Shown here one piece after another: positions 35,563 through 44,862 of a stretch of DNA of 64,000 nt; position 1 is the stretch's first letter, and every line of letters starts with the position of its first letter. A program made the translations under genes and the position numbers. Under the pieces are notes generated by a model, which worked only from the letters and a program-made list of their open reading frames with translations, did not search any database and had not been told where the DNA came from. The stretch comes from Christensenella sp. UBA6345 (lineage in GTDB: Bacteria; Bacillota; Clostridia; Christensenellales; UBA1242): NCBI GenBank assembly GCA_002437945.1, contig DJSB01000033.1, positions 1 to 64,000 on the forward strand. Direction: 5' to 3'.

Positions 35563-36516
35563 CTATTCTTCATCATTTCGTAAAGATAGTCCGTAACTTT
35601 GTAATTTTTCGGCTACCTCTTCTAGTGAACGTTTTCCTAAGTTTTTAACTTTTGCAAGATCACTTTCAGACTTTTTAGTTAAGTCTTCAACTGTGCAAAT
35701 ACCTGCACGTTTTAAACAGTTATAACTTCTTACGGAAAGGTCCATATCTTCTATAGTCATTTCTAATACTTTTGTTTGCTTGTCTTCTTCACGACTAACC
35801 AATGTTTCCATTTGAGCCATAGAATCTACAAGTTCTACAAATAGTCCAATATGATCATTAACAAGTTTAGCAGAAAGTGAAATAACTTCTCTTGCAGTTA
35901 AAGTTCCGTTAGTTTCAACTTCAATTGTTAATTTATCATAGTCTATATTTTGTCCTACACGTGTATTATTAACGTAGTAGTTAACCTTTTTAATAGGTGT
36001 AAAGATACTATCAACTGCGATATATCCAATTGGAGCATCTTCAACTTTGTTTTGGTCAGCAGGAACATATCCTCTGCCACGTCCAATGAATACTTCCATT
36101 TCGAATTTAGCACCATTGTCTAGAGTAGCAATGTGTAAATCTGGGTTAAGTATTTCTACTTGGTCATTTGGTTCAAAATCTGCGGCGGTAACTTCGCCAG
36201 CACCATATTTGTTTATACGTAATACTGTCTTAAAATCTAGACTTGTGTCAGTAGTTTTTACTGCTAATTGTTTAATATTAAGAACGATATCAACTACATC
36301 TTCCATAACACCTTTGATGCTTGAAAATTCATGTTGTACACCATTAATTTTAATACCAACTGCAGCAGCACCTGGTAAAGCAGAAAGAAGAACTCTTCTT
36401 AAGCAGTTACCTAAAGTGATACCAAAACCACGATCTAGTGGTTCAACAATAAAACGTGCAAAACATCCGTTATTGGTTTCTTCACAAGTAATTTTTGGCT
36501 TTTCGATTTCTATCAT
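35563..36516 (-). CDS. rpoA: RNA polymerase alpha subunit
   Basis: The 317-residue protein has the N-terminal assembly domain (FIVEPLDRGFGITLGNCLRR near residues 22-41) and, after a linker, the C-terminal domain with helix-hairpin-helix (YNCLKRAGICTVEDLTKKS and VKNLGKRSLEEV) that contacts UP elements and activators. Alpha dimerises to nucleate the polymerase. It sits between rpsD and rplQ as in almost all bacteria. GAGG lies 10 bases upstream of the ATG. Confidence 0.97.
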   Translation of the reverse strand: MIEIEKPKITCEETNNGCFARFIVEPLDRGFGITLGNCLRRVLLSALPGAAAVGIKINGVQHEFSSIKGVMEDVVDIVLNIKQLAVKTTDTSLDFKTVLRINKYGAGEVTAADFEPNDQVEILNPDLHIATLDNGAKFEMEVFIGRGRGYVPADQNKVEDAPIGYIAVDSIFTPIKKVNYYVNNTRVGQNIDYDKLTIEVETNGTLTAREVISLSAKLVNDHIGLFVELVDSMAQMETLVSREEDKQTKVLEMTIEDMDLSVRSYNCLKRAGICTVEDLTKKSESDLAKVKNLGKRSLEEVAEKLQSYGLSLRNDEE

Positions 36517-36584
36517 ACGAAAATTTCCTCACTTTGATTATTTTTAATTTAAAAAACAGTTGTGTCAAACATTTAATTAATGGA

Positions 36585-37205
36585 TTATTTAGAGTACAAC
36601 TCAATAATTAAGTGTTCTTGAACGTTCAAGTCAATATCATCTCTTTGTGGTAAAGCGTTAATCTTACCAGTTAGTTTTGTATTATCAAATTCTAACCATT
36701 TTGGCATAACAACTTTAACATCTTTAAGTTCTTTGAACATTGCTAATTCACGTTTGTTTTCTTTAATTGCAATAACGTCGTCAACATTTACTAGATATGA
36801 AGGTATATTAACATTCTTACCATTAACAGTAATGTGACCATGGTTAACGATTTGACGGCTTTCAGCACGTGAAGCACCGATACCCATTCTGTATACTACA
36901 TTGTCTAATCTACGTTCTAGTAAAGAAAGCATATTTTCACCAACTTTACCACGCATAGTAGATGCTTTATCATAATATCCACGGAATTGTTTTTCTTGTA
37001 AACCGTAAGCACGTTTAACTTTTTGTTTTTCTCTTAATTGTAAACCATATTCAGTTAATTTCTTTCTAGCAGCACCGTGTACACCTGGTACATTAGGTCT
37101 GCGTTCAAATGAACATTTTTTAGTTAAGCAACGTTCACCCTTTAAAAATAGTTTACAGCCTTCTCTACGACAAATTTTGCAATCTGCACCTGTATATTTT
37201 GCCAT
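36585..37205 (-). CDS. rpsD: 30S ribosomal protein S4 (zinc-binding form)
   Basis: The 206-residue protein nucleates 30S assembly. The N-terminus keeps four cysteines (CKICRREGC...C..KC, about residues 9-31), so this is the zinc-containing C+ form. The S4 RNA-binding domain (ERRLDNVVYRMGIGASRAE, about residue 91 on) is intact. In other bacteria S4 represses the alpha operon by binding upstream of rpsM; the folded gap at 38074-38234 could be such a target. AAGGAG precedes the start. Confidence 0.97.
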   Translation of the reverse strand: MAKYTGADCKICRREGCKLFLKGERCLTKKCSFERRPNVPGVHGAARKKLTEYGLQLREKQKVKRAYGLQEKQFRGYYDKASTMRGKVGENMLSLLERRLDNVVYRMGIGASRAESRQIVNHGHITVNGKNVNIPSYLVNVDDVIAIKENKRELAMFKELKDVKVVMPKWLEFDNTKLTGKINALPQRDDIDLNVQEHLIIELYSK

Positions 37206-37284
37206 AAATAATTTCTCTCCTTAATTTTATTAATTTAAAATTTAATTCTAACTTATAGAATGTATCGTTAATATGTATTATCGA

Positions 37285-37680
37285 CTATACTCTTCTACGT
37301 TTAGGTGGACGACATCCATTATGTGGAATAGGTGAAACGTCCTTAATTGAAGTAACTTCTAGACCAGCAGCCTGTAATGCTCTGATAGCGGTTTCACGGC
37401 CATTACCTGGTCCTTTAACAAATACTTCAACACTGTTAAGACCTTGGTCTTTAGCAGCCTTTGCAGCATTTTCACTTGCTTGTTGAGCAGCATATGGTGT
37501 GCTCTTTCTTGATCCACTTAATCCTAGGGAACCAGCGCTACACCAAGATACTGTATTACCAGCATCATCAGTAATTGTAATGATTGTGTTATTGAAAGAT
37601 GCTTGGATATGTGCTTGACCTTTATTTAAGTTTTTAGTAACTTTTCTTTTTTTAGTTGTTTTCTTATTAACAGCAGCCAT
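37285..37680 (-). CDS. rpsK: 30S ribosomal protein S11
   Basis: The 131-residue protein shows [18 protein letters not shown] and the C-terminal [18 protein letters not shown], both diagnostic of S11, which sits on the 30S platform near the E-site mRNA. It follows rpsM by 11 bases and is separated from rpsD by 79 AT-rich bases. The basic, Lys-rich N-terminus ([12 protein letters not shown]) is slightly longer than in many species. Confidence 0.97.
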   Translation of the reverse strand: MAAVNKKTTKKRKVTKNLNKGQAHIQASFNNTIITITDDAGNTVSWCSAGSLGLSGSRKSTPYAAQQASENAAKAAKDQGLNSVEVFVKGPGNGRETAIRALQAAGLEVTSIKDVSPIPHNGCRPPKRRRV

Positions 37681-37692
37681 TATTTATCTCCT

Positions 37693-38073
37693 TTACTTTT
37701 TAGTAGCGGTTTTGCCCTTAGAAACAGTTTTCTTTGGACCTTTTCTGGTTCTAGCGTTTTGTTTTGTGTTTTGACCACGAACAGGTAATCCTTTTCTATG
37801 TCTAACACCACGATAGCAACCAATTTCTTGTAAACGTTTGATGTTTAATGAAACTTCACGTTGTAAATCGCCTTCAACTTGGCAATTCTTTTCGATGTAA
37901 GTTCTAATCGCGTTAACTTCATCTTCGGTTAAATCTTTAACACGAGTATCAGGGTTAACACCTGTAGATTGTAAAATTTTGTTAGAAGTTTGTCTACCAA
38001 TACCATAAACATAAGTTAAACCAATTTCTACTCGTTTATCTTTTGGTAAATCAACACCAGCAATACGTGCCAT
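37693..38073 (-). CDS. rpsM: 30S ribosomal protein S13
   Basis: The 126-residue protein begins [20 protein letters not shown] and keeps the [20 protein letters not shown] segment that contacts the head of 16S rRNA and the P-site tRNA. Its tail is basic. It is the first gene of the alpha section and is preceded by GGAGG and by an unusually long 161-base gap with three hairpins, a possible control region. Confidence 0.97.
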   Translation of the reverse strand: MARIAGVDLPKDKRVEIGLTYVYGIGRQTSNKILQSTGVNPDTRVKDLTEDEVNAIRTYIEKNCQVEGDLQREVSLNIKRLQEIGCYRGVRHRKGLPVRGQNTKQNARTRKGPKKTVSKGKTATKK

Positions 38074-38234
38074 TTTATTCCTCCATTAAATTTATAATGT
38101 TATATCTTAATTTTGCCCAATTGTTATTGGGACTTTATATATTTAACGCAAAAGGGAACACTTAAATACTTTTAAGCGCAGCCGCCCCTTTTACAATTAT
38201 TTTCAAATTTGAATTTGAAAGTTAAAGTATGTGA
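38074..38234 (-). promoter_or_regulatory. Folded gap before rpsM (candidate alpha-operon control element)
   Basis: This is the longest gap inside the ribosomal cluster. It holds three stems: 38214-38220 with 38201-38207; 38186-38192 with 38150-38156, enclosing 38171-38176 with 38161-38166 (loop of 4); and 38126-38131 with 38116-38121 (loop of 4). In Escherichia coli S4 binds a fold at this position to repress the alpha operon. The equivalence is inference from position, not from a sequence match. Confidence 0.5.
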
Positions 38235-38351
38235 CTAGCCTTGAACTTGTTTATGTTTAGGATACTTTGAGCAAATAACCATAACTTTTCCATTTCTTTT
38301 AATAACTTTACAACTATCACACATTTTTTTAACAGATGGTCTTACTTTCAT
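38235..38351 (-). CDS. rpmJ: 50S ribosomal protein L36
   Basis: The 38-residue protein reads [17 protein letters not shown] and ends [10 protein letters not shown]. It carries C-x2-C...C...H zinc ligands (Cys11, Cys14, Cys27 and a C-terminal His), the zinc form of L36. It lies 9 bases after infA in the conserved infA-rpmJ-rpsM order. AGGAGG lies immediately upstream. Confidence 0.96.
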   Translation of the reverse strand: MKVRPSVKKMCDSCKVIKRNGKVMVICSKYPKHKQVQG

Positions 38352-38360
38352 GTTTTCCTC

Positions 38361-38588
38361 CTAGTTTTTAGTTTTTAAACGCCAAACAATTCGGCCCTTT
38401 GTTAGGTCGTATGGCGACATTTCAACTTTTACTTGGTCACCAACCAAAATTCTTATATTGTTAAGATGTAATTTACCGCTTAAGTATGCTGTAATTATGA
38501 ATCCGTTACTTAATTTAACTTTAAATACAGCATTTCTTAATACTTCAACTACTTCACCCTCAATTTCAATTACGTCTGACTTTGACAT
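38361..38588 (-). CDS. infA: Translation initiation factor IF-1
   Basis: The 75-residue S1/OB-fold protein ([20 protein letters not shown] ... [21 protein letters not shown]) blocks the ribosomal A site during initiation. Length and sequence are typical. It lies 15 bases after map and just before rpmJ; the KOW-type gene found here in some Bacillus (ybzG) is absent. Confidence 0.97.
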   Translation of the reverse strand: MSKSDVIEIEGEVVEVLRNAVFKVKLSNGFIITAYLSGKLHLNNIRILVGDQVKVEMSPYDLTKGRIVWRLKTKN

Positions 38589-38603
38589 TAAATATTCCTC
38601 CGA

Positions 38604-39350
38604 TTATAGGGTTAAAATTTCAACACCATCTTCAGTAATCAAAATAGTGTTTTCGTAATGTGCTGCAGGCATACCATCTTGGGTTTTACAAGTCCAGCCA
38701 TCAGGCATAAATTGTACATACCTACTTCCCATGTTAACCATAGGTTCAACGGCAATAACCATATTTTTAACCAATTTTGCTCCAGATCCTGCTTTTCCAT
38801 AATTAGGAACATATGGATCTTCATGCATATCAGTTCCAACACCATGTCCGGTAAGTTCTCTTACTATAGAAAAACCATTCTTTTCTACATAAGTTTGTAC
38901 TTGGTGAGATATATCACCTACAAAATTACCAGCACGAATATTCTTAATACCTTCAAAAAAACTTTCTTTGGTAACATCAATAAGTTTCTTTAACTTTGCA
39001 TCTATCTTTCCTACTGGGAAAGTTCGAGCAGCATCACCATGATAACCTTTGTAACAAGCACCTACATCAATACTGATTATGTCGCCTTCTTGTAGAATAC
39101 GATGTTTACTAGGAATACCGTGTACAATTTCGTCATTAATTGAAGCACAAATTGTAGCAGGATAACCTTCATAACCTTTAAATGATGGTTTAGCGCCTAA
39201 ACTTACTATGTAATCATAGGCTATTTTATCTAGTTGTTTGGTTGATACACCTGGTTTAATATGTTTTTCAACTTCCAATAATGTATCTCTTGTCATTCTG
39301 CAGGCAACTCTTTGGATTTCAAGTTCTGCATCAGTTTTTATTTTAATCAT
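38604..39350 (-). CDS. map: Methionine aminopeptidase, type I
   Basis: The 248-residue metalloprotease removes the initiator Met from nascent proteins. The five metal ligands are visible: Asp in SIDVGACYKGYHGD and the following Asp, His in LTGHGVGTDMHEDP, Glu in VIAVEPM and the C-terminal Glu in the AAHYENTILI segment. Length fits type Ia without an N-terminal extension. It lies 10 bases after adk. A GAAGG site precedes the ATG. Confidence 0.96.
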   Translation of the reverse strand: MIKIKTDAELEIQRVACRMTRDTLLEVEKHIKPGVSTKQLDKIAYDYIVSLGAKPSFKGYEGYPATICASINDEIVHGIPSKHRILQEGDIISIDVGACYKGYHGDAARTFPVGKIDAKLKKLIDVTKESFFEGIKNIRAGNFVGDISHQVQTYVEKNGFSIVRELTGHGVGTDMHEDPYVPNYGKAGSGAKLVKNMVIAVEPMVNMGSRYVQFMPDGWTCKTQDGMPAAHYENTILITEDGVEILTL

Positions 39351-39360
39351 ATTTTGCCTT

Positions 39361-39978
39361 CTATTTTTTAATTACTTCGTCTATTAATGCAAAAGTTTTT
39401 TCAACAACATTAGTAGACTCTATACTATAGAAAATGCCTTTGTTTTCGTAAAACTCAATCATTTCTTTAGAAATGTCTTGTTTTTCTAAACGATTTTTTA
39501 TAATTTCTGGTTTATCATCATCTCTTTGATAAACCTCGCCTCCACACTTTTCGCATTTTCCATCAACTAACCACTCTACTCTTGTAGGTTGATTACATTG
39601 TGAACACATTCTTCTATTAGACAATCTAGCAATAATGATATCTTCACTTATGTTAATCATAATAACTTTATCTAATGTAGTAATTGTATCAAGTGCATGG
39701 GCTTGTTGAATATTACGTGGATAGCCATCTAGAATAAATCCGTTACGACAATCGTCTTTACTTAATCTATCTTCGACCATTTCAAATGTAATATCTTCAG
39801 GAACTAGTTCGCCTTTTTCAATATATGGCTTAACAAGTTGTCCTAATTGTGTATTGTTTTTTATGTTCCATCTAAATATCTCACCAGTAGATATATGTGG
39901 AATATTGTATTTTTCACTTATAAGTGCGGCTTGTGTACCTTTACCGCTACCAACTGGACCCATAAGAAGTAGTTTCAT
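39361..39978 (-). CDS. adk: Adenylate kinase (zinc lid)
   Basis: The 205-residue enzyme interconverts ATP + AMP and 2 ADP. It has the P-loop GPVGSGKGTQ (residues 7-16), the AMP site HISTGEIFRW and the DGYPRN motif. The lid has four Cys in C-x2-C...C-x2-C (CSQCNQ and CEKCGG), so it should bind a structural zinc. It is slightly shorter than the usual 212-216 residues. It follows secY after a 73-base gap that contains a strong hairpin. Confidence 0.96.
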   Translation of the reverse strand: MKLLLMGPVGSGKGTQAALISEKYNIPHISTGEIFRWNIKNNTQLGQLVKPYIEKGELVPEDITFEMVEDRLSKDDCRNGFILDGYPRNIQQAHALDTITTLDKVIMINISEDIIIARLSNRRMCSQCNQPTRVEWLVDGKCEKCGGEVYQRDDDKPEIIKNRLEKQDISKEMIEFYENKGIFYSIESTNVVEKTFALIDEVIKK

Positions 39979-40015
39979 AGTTTCTCCTTGAATTTTAGTT
40001 TAATAGCACTTCTTT

Positions 40016-40041
40016 CAACTCACCCCATAATGGGCGAGTTG
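40016..40041 (-). other. Strong hairpin between secY and adk
   Basis: Ten pairs with one G-U (40032-40041 with 40016-40025) and a 6-base loop lie in the secY-adk gap. No T-run follows, so it is more likely an mRNA processing or stability site than a terminator. Confidence 0.5.
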
Positions 40042-40052
40042 ATTGAAACTTA

Positions 40053-41345
40053 CTATTTTAAAAATCCTCTATAATTACGTGCTTTCATCTGTACATCTAG
40101 TGCATTGTTAATTTCAATAGCAACTGATACTACGATAAGTAGTCCAGTAGCACTAAATGCTGATACTAAACCACCATTACCAATACCTTTGAATATCAAA
40201 CTTGGAATGATAGCAATAATAGCAAGGAATACAGCACCAAATAGTGTGATTCTATTAGAAATTCTTCTTAAATAATCAGCGGTTGGCTTTCCAGCCCTAA
40301 CAGTTGGAATAAATCCACCGTTTTGCTGAATATTTCTTGCGATATCGTCTGGATTAAATGTTACTTGTGTCCAGAAATATGCAAAGAATAAAATCAATAA
40401 ACCAACAGCCACAATATATACCCAACTACCTGCACCTAACCATTGAGAATACCAAACGTATGCTTTACTATTAGGCCAGAATATACTCATAAGTAATTGT
40501 GGGAATGTTAGTAAACTCATTGCAAAAATTATTGGCATAACCCCAGTAGAGTTAACTCTAATAGGAATATATGTGCTTTGACCGCCATACATTTTTCTAC
40601 CTTTAATTTGTTTTGCATACTGAACAGGTATCTTTCTTTCAGCGGTATCCATAAATACTATAAATCCGAAGATTAATACTAAAGCGATTAAGAATACTAC
40701 TAATTGAATAATATTAGAATAAGTACCTTTAAATATCTCGCTAATAGTAGCAAATATTGATGTACCTGCTGATGATAGAATACCAACAAAAATTAATAAT
40801 GATAGACCATTACTAATACCTAATTCGGTAATACGGTCACCCAACCAATATGTGAACATTGAGCCAGCAATTAATATAATTGAAACCAATGTACCAATAA
40901 TCCAAGTTGGAGTATCATAACCGAACATATGTGTATTAAGACAGTCTTTATAAGATATAACAATCGCAACTGCTTGTGCAATAGCCAAAACTAAAGCACA
41001 AATTTTTGTGTAGAAACTAATACGTTTTCTACCTTCTTCTCCCTGTTTAGACAATCTTTCTAGACTTGGGATTGCAATAGTTAATAGTTGGATAATGATT
41101 GAAGCACTAATATATGGTGATATACCTAATGCTAGGATAGCACCTTGTGATAATGCTCCACCACTAATCGAACTAATAAGGGACAAGAAATCTTGTGAAC
41201 CTATTGCTTTAGAAAATTCGGATAACATTAATCCTGGAACTGGTAGCCAGCATCCAACTCTATAAATGAGTAAAAGTCCTAAAGTAATAAGAATCTTATT
41301 TCTGATTTCTTTAACCTTAAAGGCGTTTACTATGGTTTTAAACAT
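40053..41345 (-). CDS. secY: Preprotein translocase channel subunit SecY
   Basis: The 430-residue protein has ten membrane spans and forms the protein-conducting channel with SecE and SecG. Landmarks are the first span after KVKEIRNKILITLGLLLIYR, the plug region, and the cytoplasmic loop GQSTYIPIRVNSTGVMPIIF. The C-terminus is short. Its ATG overlaps the rplO stop by one base (TAATG), coupling the two genes. The numerous large surface proteins here would depend on it. Confidence 0.97.
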   Translation of the reverse strand: MFKTIVNAFKVKEIRNKILITLGLLLIYRVGCWLPVPGLMLSEFSKAIGSQDFLSLISSISGGALSQGAILALGISPYISASIIIQLLTIAIPSLERLSKQGEEGRKRISFYTKICALVLAIAQAVAIVISYKDCLNTHMFGYDTPTWIIGTLVSIILIAGSMFTYWLGDRITELGISNGLSLLIFVGILSSAGTSIFATISEIFKGTYSNIIQLVVFLIALVLIFGFIVFMDTAERKIPVQYAKQIKGRKMYGGQSTYIPIRVNSTGVMPIIFAMSLLTFPQLLMSIFWPNSKAYVWYSQWLGAGSWVYIVAVGLLILFFAYFWTQVTFNPDDIARNIQQNGGFIPTVRAGKPTADYLRRISNRITLFGAVFLAIIAIIPSLIFKGIGNGGLVSAFSATGLLIVVSVAIEINNALDVQMKARNYRGFLK

Positions 41346-41791
41346 TATAGAACCTCAGCTTTTCCACCAGCCTTATTGATTTTTTGTATTGCAGATTCTG
41401 TAAATTTATTTGCTTTAACAGTTAAAGCCTTTTCCAATTTTCCATTTCCTAATACTTTCAATCCATAAGGGGCAAGTTTATTAATAATATTTTTTTCTTG
41501 TAGTAATTCAACTGTAACAACAGTTTTATCTTCGAATACATTCAAATCGCTAACATTAATAATTGTATATTCTGCAGCGAATCTCTTATTATTAAAGCCT
41601 CTTTTTGGAAGACGACGGATAAGTGGCATTTGACCACCTTCAAACCCAGGTCTAACACCACCGCCACTACGTGCGTTTTGTCCTTTATGACCTTTTCCGC
41701 TGGTTTTACCAAGCCCAGAACCTATTCCACGACCAATTCTTCTTCTGGTTGTTGTAGAATTTAGAGCAGGAGACATTTGATTAAGTTTCAT
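41345..41791 (-). CDS. rplO: 50S ribosomal protein L15
   Basis: The 148-residue protein starts [20 protein letters not shown] and continues [19 protein letters not shown], the Gly/Arg-rich rRNA-binding arm of L15, a late assembly protein of the 50S. It precedes secY with a one-base overlap and follows the extended L30 by 14 bases. Confidence 0.97.
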   Translation of the reverse strand: MKLNQMSPALNSTTTRRRIGRGIGSGLGKTSGKGHKGQNARSGGGVRPGFEGGQMPLIRRLPKRGFNNKRFAAEYTIINVSDLNVFEDKTVVTVELLQEKNIINKLAPYGLKVLGNGKLEKALTVKANKFTESAIQKINKAGGKAEVL

Positions 41792-41805
41792 AACTCTTTT
41801 CCTCC

Positions 41806-42192
41806 TTAAATCTCTTCAACTTTAACTAGGTGTTTAACTGTGAATATCATACCTCTGATAGCCTCGTTATCAACCAAGTCGTTGTGAGAATTTACTTTAT
41901 TTAGACCTAGGGCCTTTACTGTTTTTACTTGGTTAGGTTTGCAAGCGATTGCAGATCTAATCAATGTAACTCTTAATTTTTTGTTACTTTCTTTTTTAGT
42001 AACTTTTTTAGGTGCGTTTTTAACTTCAGTAACTACTTCAGTTTTTGGTTCAACTACTTTTTTAGCAGCAGTTGCTTTGGTTGTTGTAGATTTTTTAGTT
42101 GTTGTAGTTTTTGCTGCTGTTTTAGTAGCAGTTTTGGTTGTTTTTGTAACTTTTTCTTCTGTTACTTTTTTAGTTGTCTTTGTTTCTGCCAT
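41806..42192 (-). CDS. rpmD: 50S ribosomal protein L30 with long basic N-terminal extension
   Basis: The last 58 residues are an ordinary L30 ([20 protein letters not shown] ... [15 protein letters not shown]). In front lie about 70 extra residues made almost only of Lys, Thr, Ala, Glu and Val ([17 protein letters not shown]), giving 128 residues against about 60 normally. The extension resembles histone H1 tails and the C-terminal tail of L24 in the same operon. AGGAG precedes the ATG of the extended form, so the extension is probably translated. It may reach over rRNA, but this is inference. Confidence 0.93.
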   Translation of the reverse strand: MAETKTTKKVTEEKVTKTTKTATKTAAKTTTTKKSTTTKATAAKKVVEPKTEVVTEVKNAPKKVTKKESNKKLRVTLIRSAIACKPNQVKTVKALGLNKVNSHNDLVDNEAIRGMIFTVKHLVKVEEI

Positions 42193-42202
42193 TATAATTC
42201 TC

Positions 42203-42745
42203 CTATAGTATTTCTTCTACAGTTTTTCCACGTAAAGCAGCAATGTCTTCTTTAGAACGAAGTTGCATTAAACCATCTAATGTTGCTCTTACGCAGTTAA
42301 TTTTGTTTCTAGAACCATAAATTTTTGCAGTAATATCCTTAATACCACAAAGTTCAACAACTGGACGAACTGAACCACCAGCAATAACACCAGAACCTTC
42401 CTTAGATGGAAGTAAAACTACTCTACATTTACCAAATTTACCGATTACTTCGTGTGGAATTGTTGTTCCTTCAGTAGCAATCTTAACCATATTTTTCTTT
42501 GCACGTGCTGTTGCTTTTTCAATAGCATTAGGAACTTCAGCAGCCTTACCTGTACCAACTCCTACTTTACCATTCTTATCACCAACAACAATAAGTGCAG
42601 CAAAACGCATTGTTCTACCACCCTTAACAACCTTAGTTACACGATTAACATTAACAAGTTTTTTGTCAAGTCCATCATTTTCTACTACTTTAGGTTGACG
42701 GCGTGGATTTAACTTTCTCTCTTTCTTTTCGTTATTTTGTTGCAT
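42203..42745 (-). CDS. rpsE: 30S ribosomal protein S5
   Basis: The 180-residue protein shows [20 protein letters not shown] and the C-terminal domain [21 protein letters not shown]5 helps decoding accuracy. The N-terminus ([19 protein letters not shown]) is basic and slightly longer than in many Firmicutes. It lies between rplR and rpmD in the standard spc order, with AGAGGTG before the start. Confidence 0.97.
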   Translation of the reverse strand: MQQNNEKKERKLNPRRQPKVVENDGLDKKLVNVNRVTKVVKGGRTMRFAALIVVGDKNGKVGVGTGKAAEVPNAIEKATARAKKNMVKIATEGTTIPHEVIGKFGKCRVVLLPSKEGSGVIAGGSVRPVVELCGIKDITAKIYGSRNKINCVRATLDGLMQLRSKEDIAALRGKTVEEIL

Positions 42746-42757
42746 AACACACCTCTT

Positions 42758-43126
42758 TTAAAACTCTAAACCTGCATTTCTAGCACCATCAGCAAGTGCA
42801 CTAACACGGCCAGTATAAAGGTATCCTGCTCTGTCAAATACAACAGCCTTAACACCTTTCTTCATAGCAGCTTTAGCAACACATTCACCAACGATGAAAG
42901 CAGCTTCTTTTTTAGATTTTCCTTCAATTAGTTTAACAACATCTTTTTGCATTGTGTTAGCACTTGCAATAGTAGTACCATTGTCATCATTGATAACTTG
43001 TGCATAGATGTGATTTAAACTTCTATAAACGCTTAATCTTGGACGTGCTTCTGTACCGTGAATATTCTTTCTAACACGTAGACTACGTTTTTTTCTAAGT
43101 TCGTTTTTATTATCTTTATTAATCAT
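42758..43126 (-). CDS. rplR: 50S ribosomal protein L18
   Basis: The 122-residue 5S rRNA-binding protein has [20 protein letters not shown] and ends [20 protein letters not shown]. Order and spacing (12 bases to rplF and to rpsE) are those of the conserved spc operon. Confidence 0.97.
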   Translation of the reverse strand: MINKDNKNELRKKRSLRVRKNIHGTEARPRLSVYRSLNHIYAQVINDDNGTTIASANTMQKDVVKLIEGKSKKEAAFIVGECVAKAAMKKGVKAVVFDRAGYLYTGRVSALADGARNAGLEF

Positions 43127-43138
43127 AACTTATACCTC

Positions 43139-43675
43139 TTACTTCTTACCGCTCTTGATTTCTTTACGTCTTACGGTTTCATCAGCATAATATACACCAT
43201 AAGCATGGTATGGTTCAACTGGTCTTAAATCACGGATACGAGCAGCGAATTGTCCAACCTTTTCTTTATCTATTCCATTAACGGTAACAGAGTCTTTATC
43301 GCAAGATAATGTAATACCTTCTTCGGCTTTAACTAGTATAGGATGTGAATAACCCAAACCTAATTCAACATCGTTGCCTTTCATAACTGCTTTGTAACCA
43401 ACACCGTTGATTTTTAAAGTTTTTGAAAAACCTTGTGATACACCAATAACCATATTATTGATTAATTGACGATACAAACCATGTCTAACATTAGATTCTT
43501 TTTCTGTACCATTATTAACGACTTTGATTTCGTTATTTTCAACATTAACAGCAATATCGCTAGTAATGTTACGAGTTAAAGTTCCTTTAGGTCCTTTAAC
43601 TGTAATTTCGGTACCATTAACTAGTACTTCAACGCCAGCAGGTAAATTAATAGGATTTTTTCCAATTCTTGACAT
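43139..43675 (-). CDS. rplF: 50S ribosomal protein L6
   Basis: The 178-residue protein starts MSRIGKNPINLPAGVEV; this start has AAGGAGG well placed, whereas an upstream in-frame TTG lies before that site. Both L6 repeats are present and the C-terminal rRNA motif reads RDLRPVEPYHAYGVYYADE. L6 supports the sarcin-ricin region where GTPase factors bind. Confidence 0.97.
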   Translation of the reverse strand: MSRIGKNPINLPAGVEVLVNGTEITVKGPKGTLTRNITSDIAVNVENNEIKVVNNGTEKESNVRHGLYRQLINNMVIGVSQGFSKTLKINGVGYKAVMKGNDVELGLGYSHPILVKAEEGITLSCDKDSVTVNGIDKEKVGQFAARIRDLRPVEPYHAYGVYYADETVRRKEIKSGKK

Positions 43676-43686
43676 ATTAATCCTCC

Positions 43687-44082
43687 TTACCAAACGTAAG
43701 CAAGTACTTCGCCACCGATTTTTTGTTCGCGAGCTTGCTTGTCTGTCATTAAACCTTTGCTTGTAGAAACGATAGCAATACCTAGTCCATTAAGAACTCT
43801 TGGTAGGTCTTCGTAACTAGCATAAATTCTTAAACCTGGTTTAGAAATTCTCTTTAAACCATTAATTACTTTTTGATTGTTAGGGCCATATTTTAAGTCA
43901 ATAACGATTGAACTTTTAGCACCTTCAGTTACTGAATAATTTTCTATGTAACCTTCATTTTTAAGTAAATCAGCGATAGCTAATTTCATCTTGCTAGCTG
44001 GAACAGTAACGGTTTTATGTTTTACTGTTAAAGCATTACGCATACGAGTAAGCATATCTGCTATTGGATCTGTAGTAATCAT
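43687..44082 (-). CDS. rpsH: 30S ribosomal protein S8
   Basis: The 131-residue protein starts [20 protein letters not shown] after an AGGAGG site (an upstream start is rejected) and ends [21 protein letters not shown]8 binds the central domain of 16S rRNA and in Escherichia coli represses the spc operon; no analogous target was identified here. Confidence 0.97.
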   Translation of the reverse strand: MITTDPIADMLTRMRNALTVKHKTVTVPASKMKLAIADLLKNEGYIENYSVTEGAKSSIVIDLKYGPNNQKVINGLKRISKPGLRIYASYEDLPRVLNGLGIAIVSTSKGLMTDKQAREQKIGGEVLAYVW

Positions 44083-44096
44083 AATAAAACCTCCTC

Positions 44097-44282
44097 TTAC
44101 CAACTACTCTTTTTCACACCAGGGATCTCGCCTTTGTATGCAAGTTCTCTGAAGCAGATTCTGCAAATGCCATATTTTTTAAGCACTGAATGTGGTCTGC
44201 CACAAAGTTTGCAACGAGTATATTCTCTAGTAGAAAACTTTTGAGTTTTGCTTTGTTTTTCTTTTAATGCTTTCTTTGCCAT
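44097..44282 (-). CDS. rpsN: 30S ribosomal protein S14, zinc (type Z) form
   Basis: The 61-residue protein has [20 protein letters not shown], the four-cysteine zinc knuckle of the short type Z S14 typical of Firmicutes. It sits in the spc order L5-S14-S8. GGAGG precedes the start. Confidence 0.97.
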   Translation of the reverse strand: MAKKALKEKQSKTQKFSTREYTRCKLCGRPHSVLKKYGICRICFRELAYKGEIPGVKKSSW

Positions 44283-44299
44283 ATTATCCTCCCAACAAC

Positions 44300-44851
44300 C
44301 TAAGCCTTGAATGGTAAGCCAATTTTTTCTAATAAAGCCTTGGCTTCCTTATCAGTTTTTGCTGTTGTAACTATTACGATATCTAAACCTCTAACTTTAT
44401 CAATTTTCTCGAAACTAATTTCTGGGAAAACTAATTGTTCGGTTAATCCCAATGCGTAATTACCCTTACCATCAAATGCTTTTGGGTTAATACCTTGGAA
44501 ATCTCTAACTCTTGGAAGAGCGATAGAAATAAGTTTGTCCAAGAATTCGTACATTGTTTCGCCACGAAGGGTAACTTTTGCACCAATCTTCATACCTTCT
44601 CTTAACTTAAAGTTAGCGATAGATTTTCTAGATGTTGTTACAACTGGCTTTTGTCCGGTGATAGCAGCCAATTCGTCAACCGCTTTATTGAACGCTTGAG
44701 TATTGTCTTTGCAGTCGCCTAAGCCACGGTTTACAACTACTTTTTCAATTTTAGGAACAGCGTTTACATTAGTGTAACCTAATTCCTTTTCTAATGCAGG
44801 AATTACGTTTTTGATGTAATGTTCATGTAATCTATTAAGTTCTCTTTCCAT
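44300..44851 (-). CDS. rplE: 50S ribosomal protein L5
   Basis: The 183-residue 5S rRNA-binding protein shows [39 protein letters not shown] and the C-terminal [20 protein letters not shown]. Length and order are standard. It follows rplX by 11 bases. Confidence 0.97.
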   Translation of the reverse strand: MERELNRLHEHYIKNVIPALEKELGYTNVNAVPKIEKVVVNRGLGDCKDNTQAFNKAVDELAAITGQKPVVTTSRKSIANFKLREGMKIGAKVTLRGETMYEFLDKLISIALPRVRDFQGINPKAFDGKGNYALGLTEQLVFPEISFEKIDKVRGLDIVIVTTAKTDKEAKALLEKIGLPFKA

Positions 44852-44862
44852 AACATAACTCC

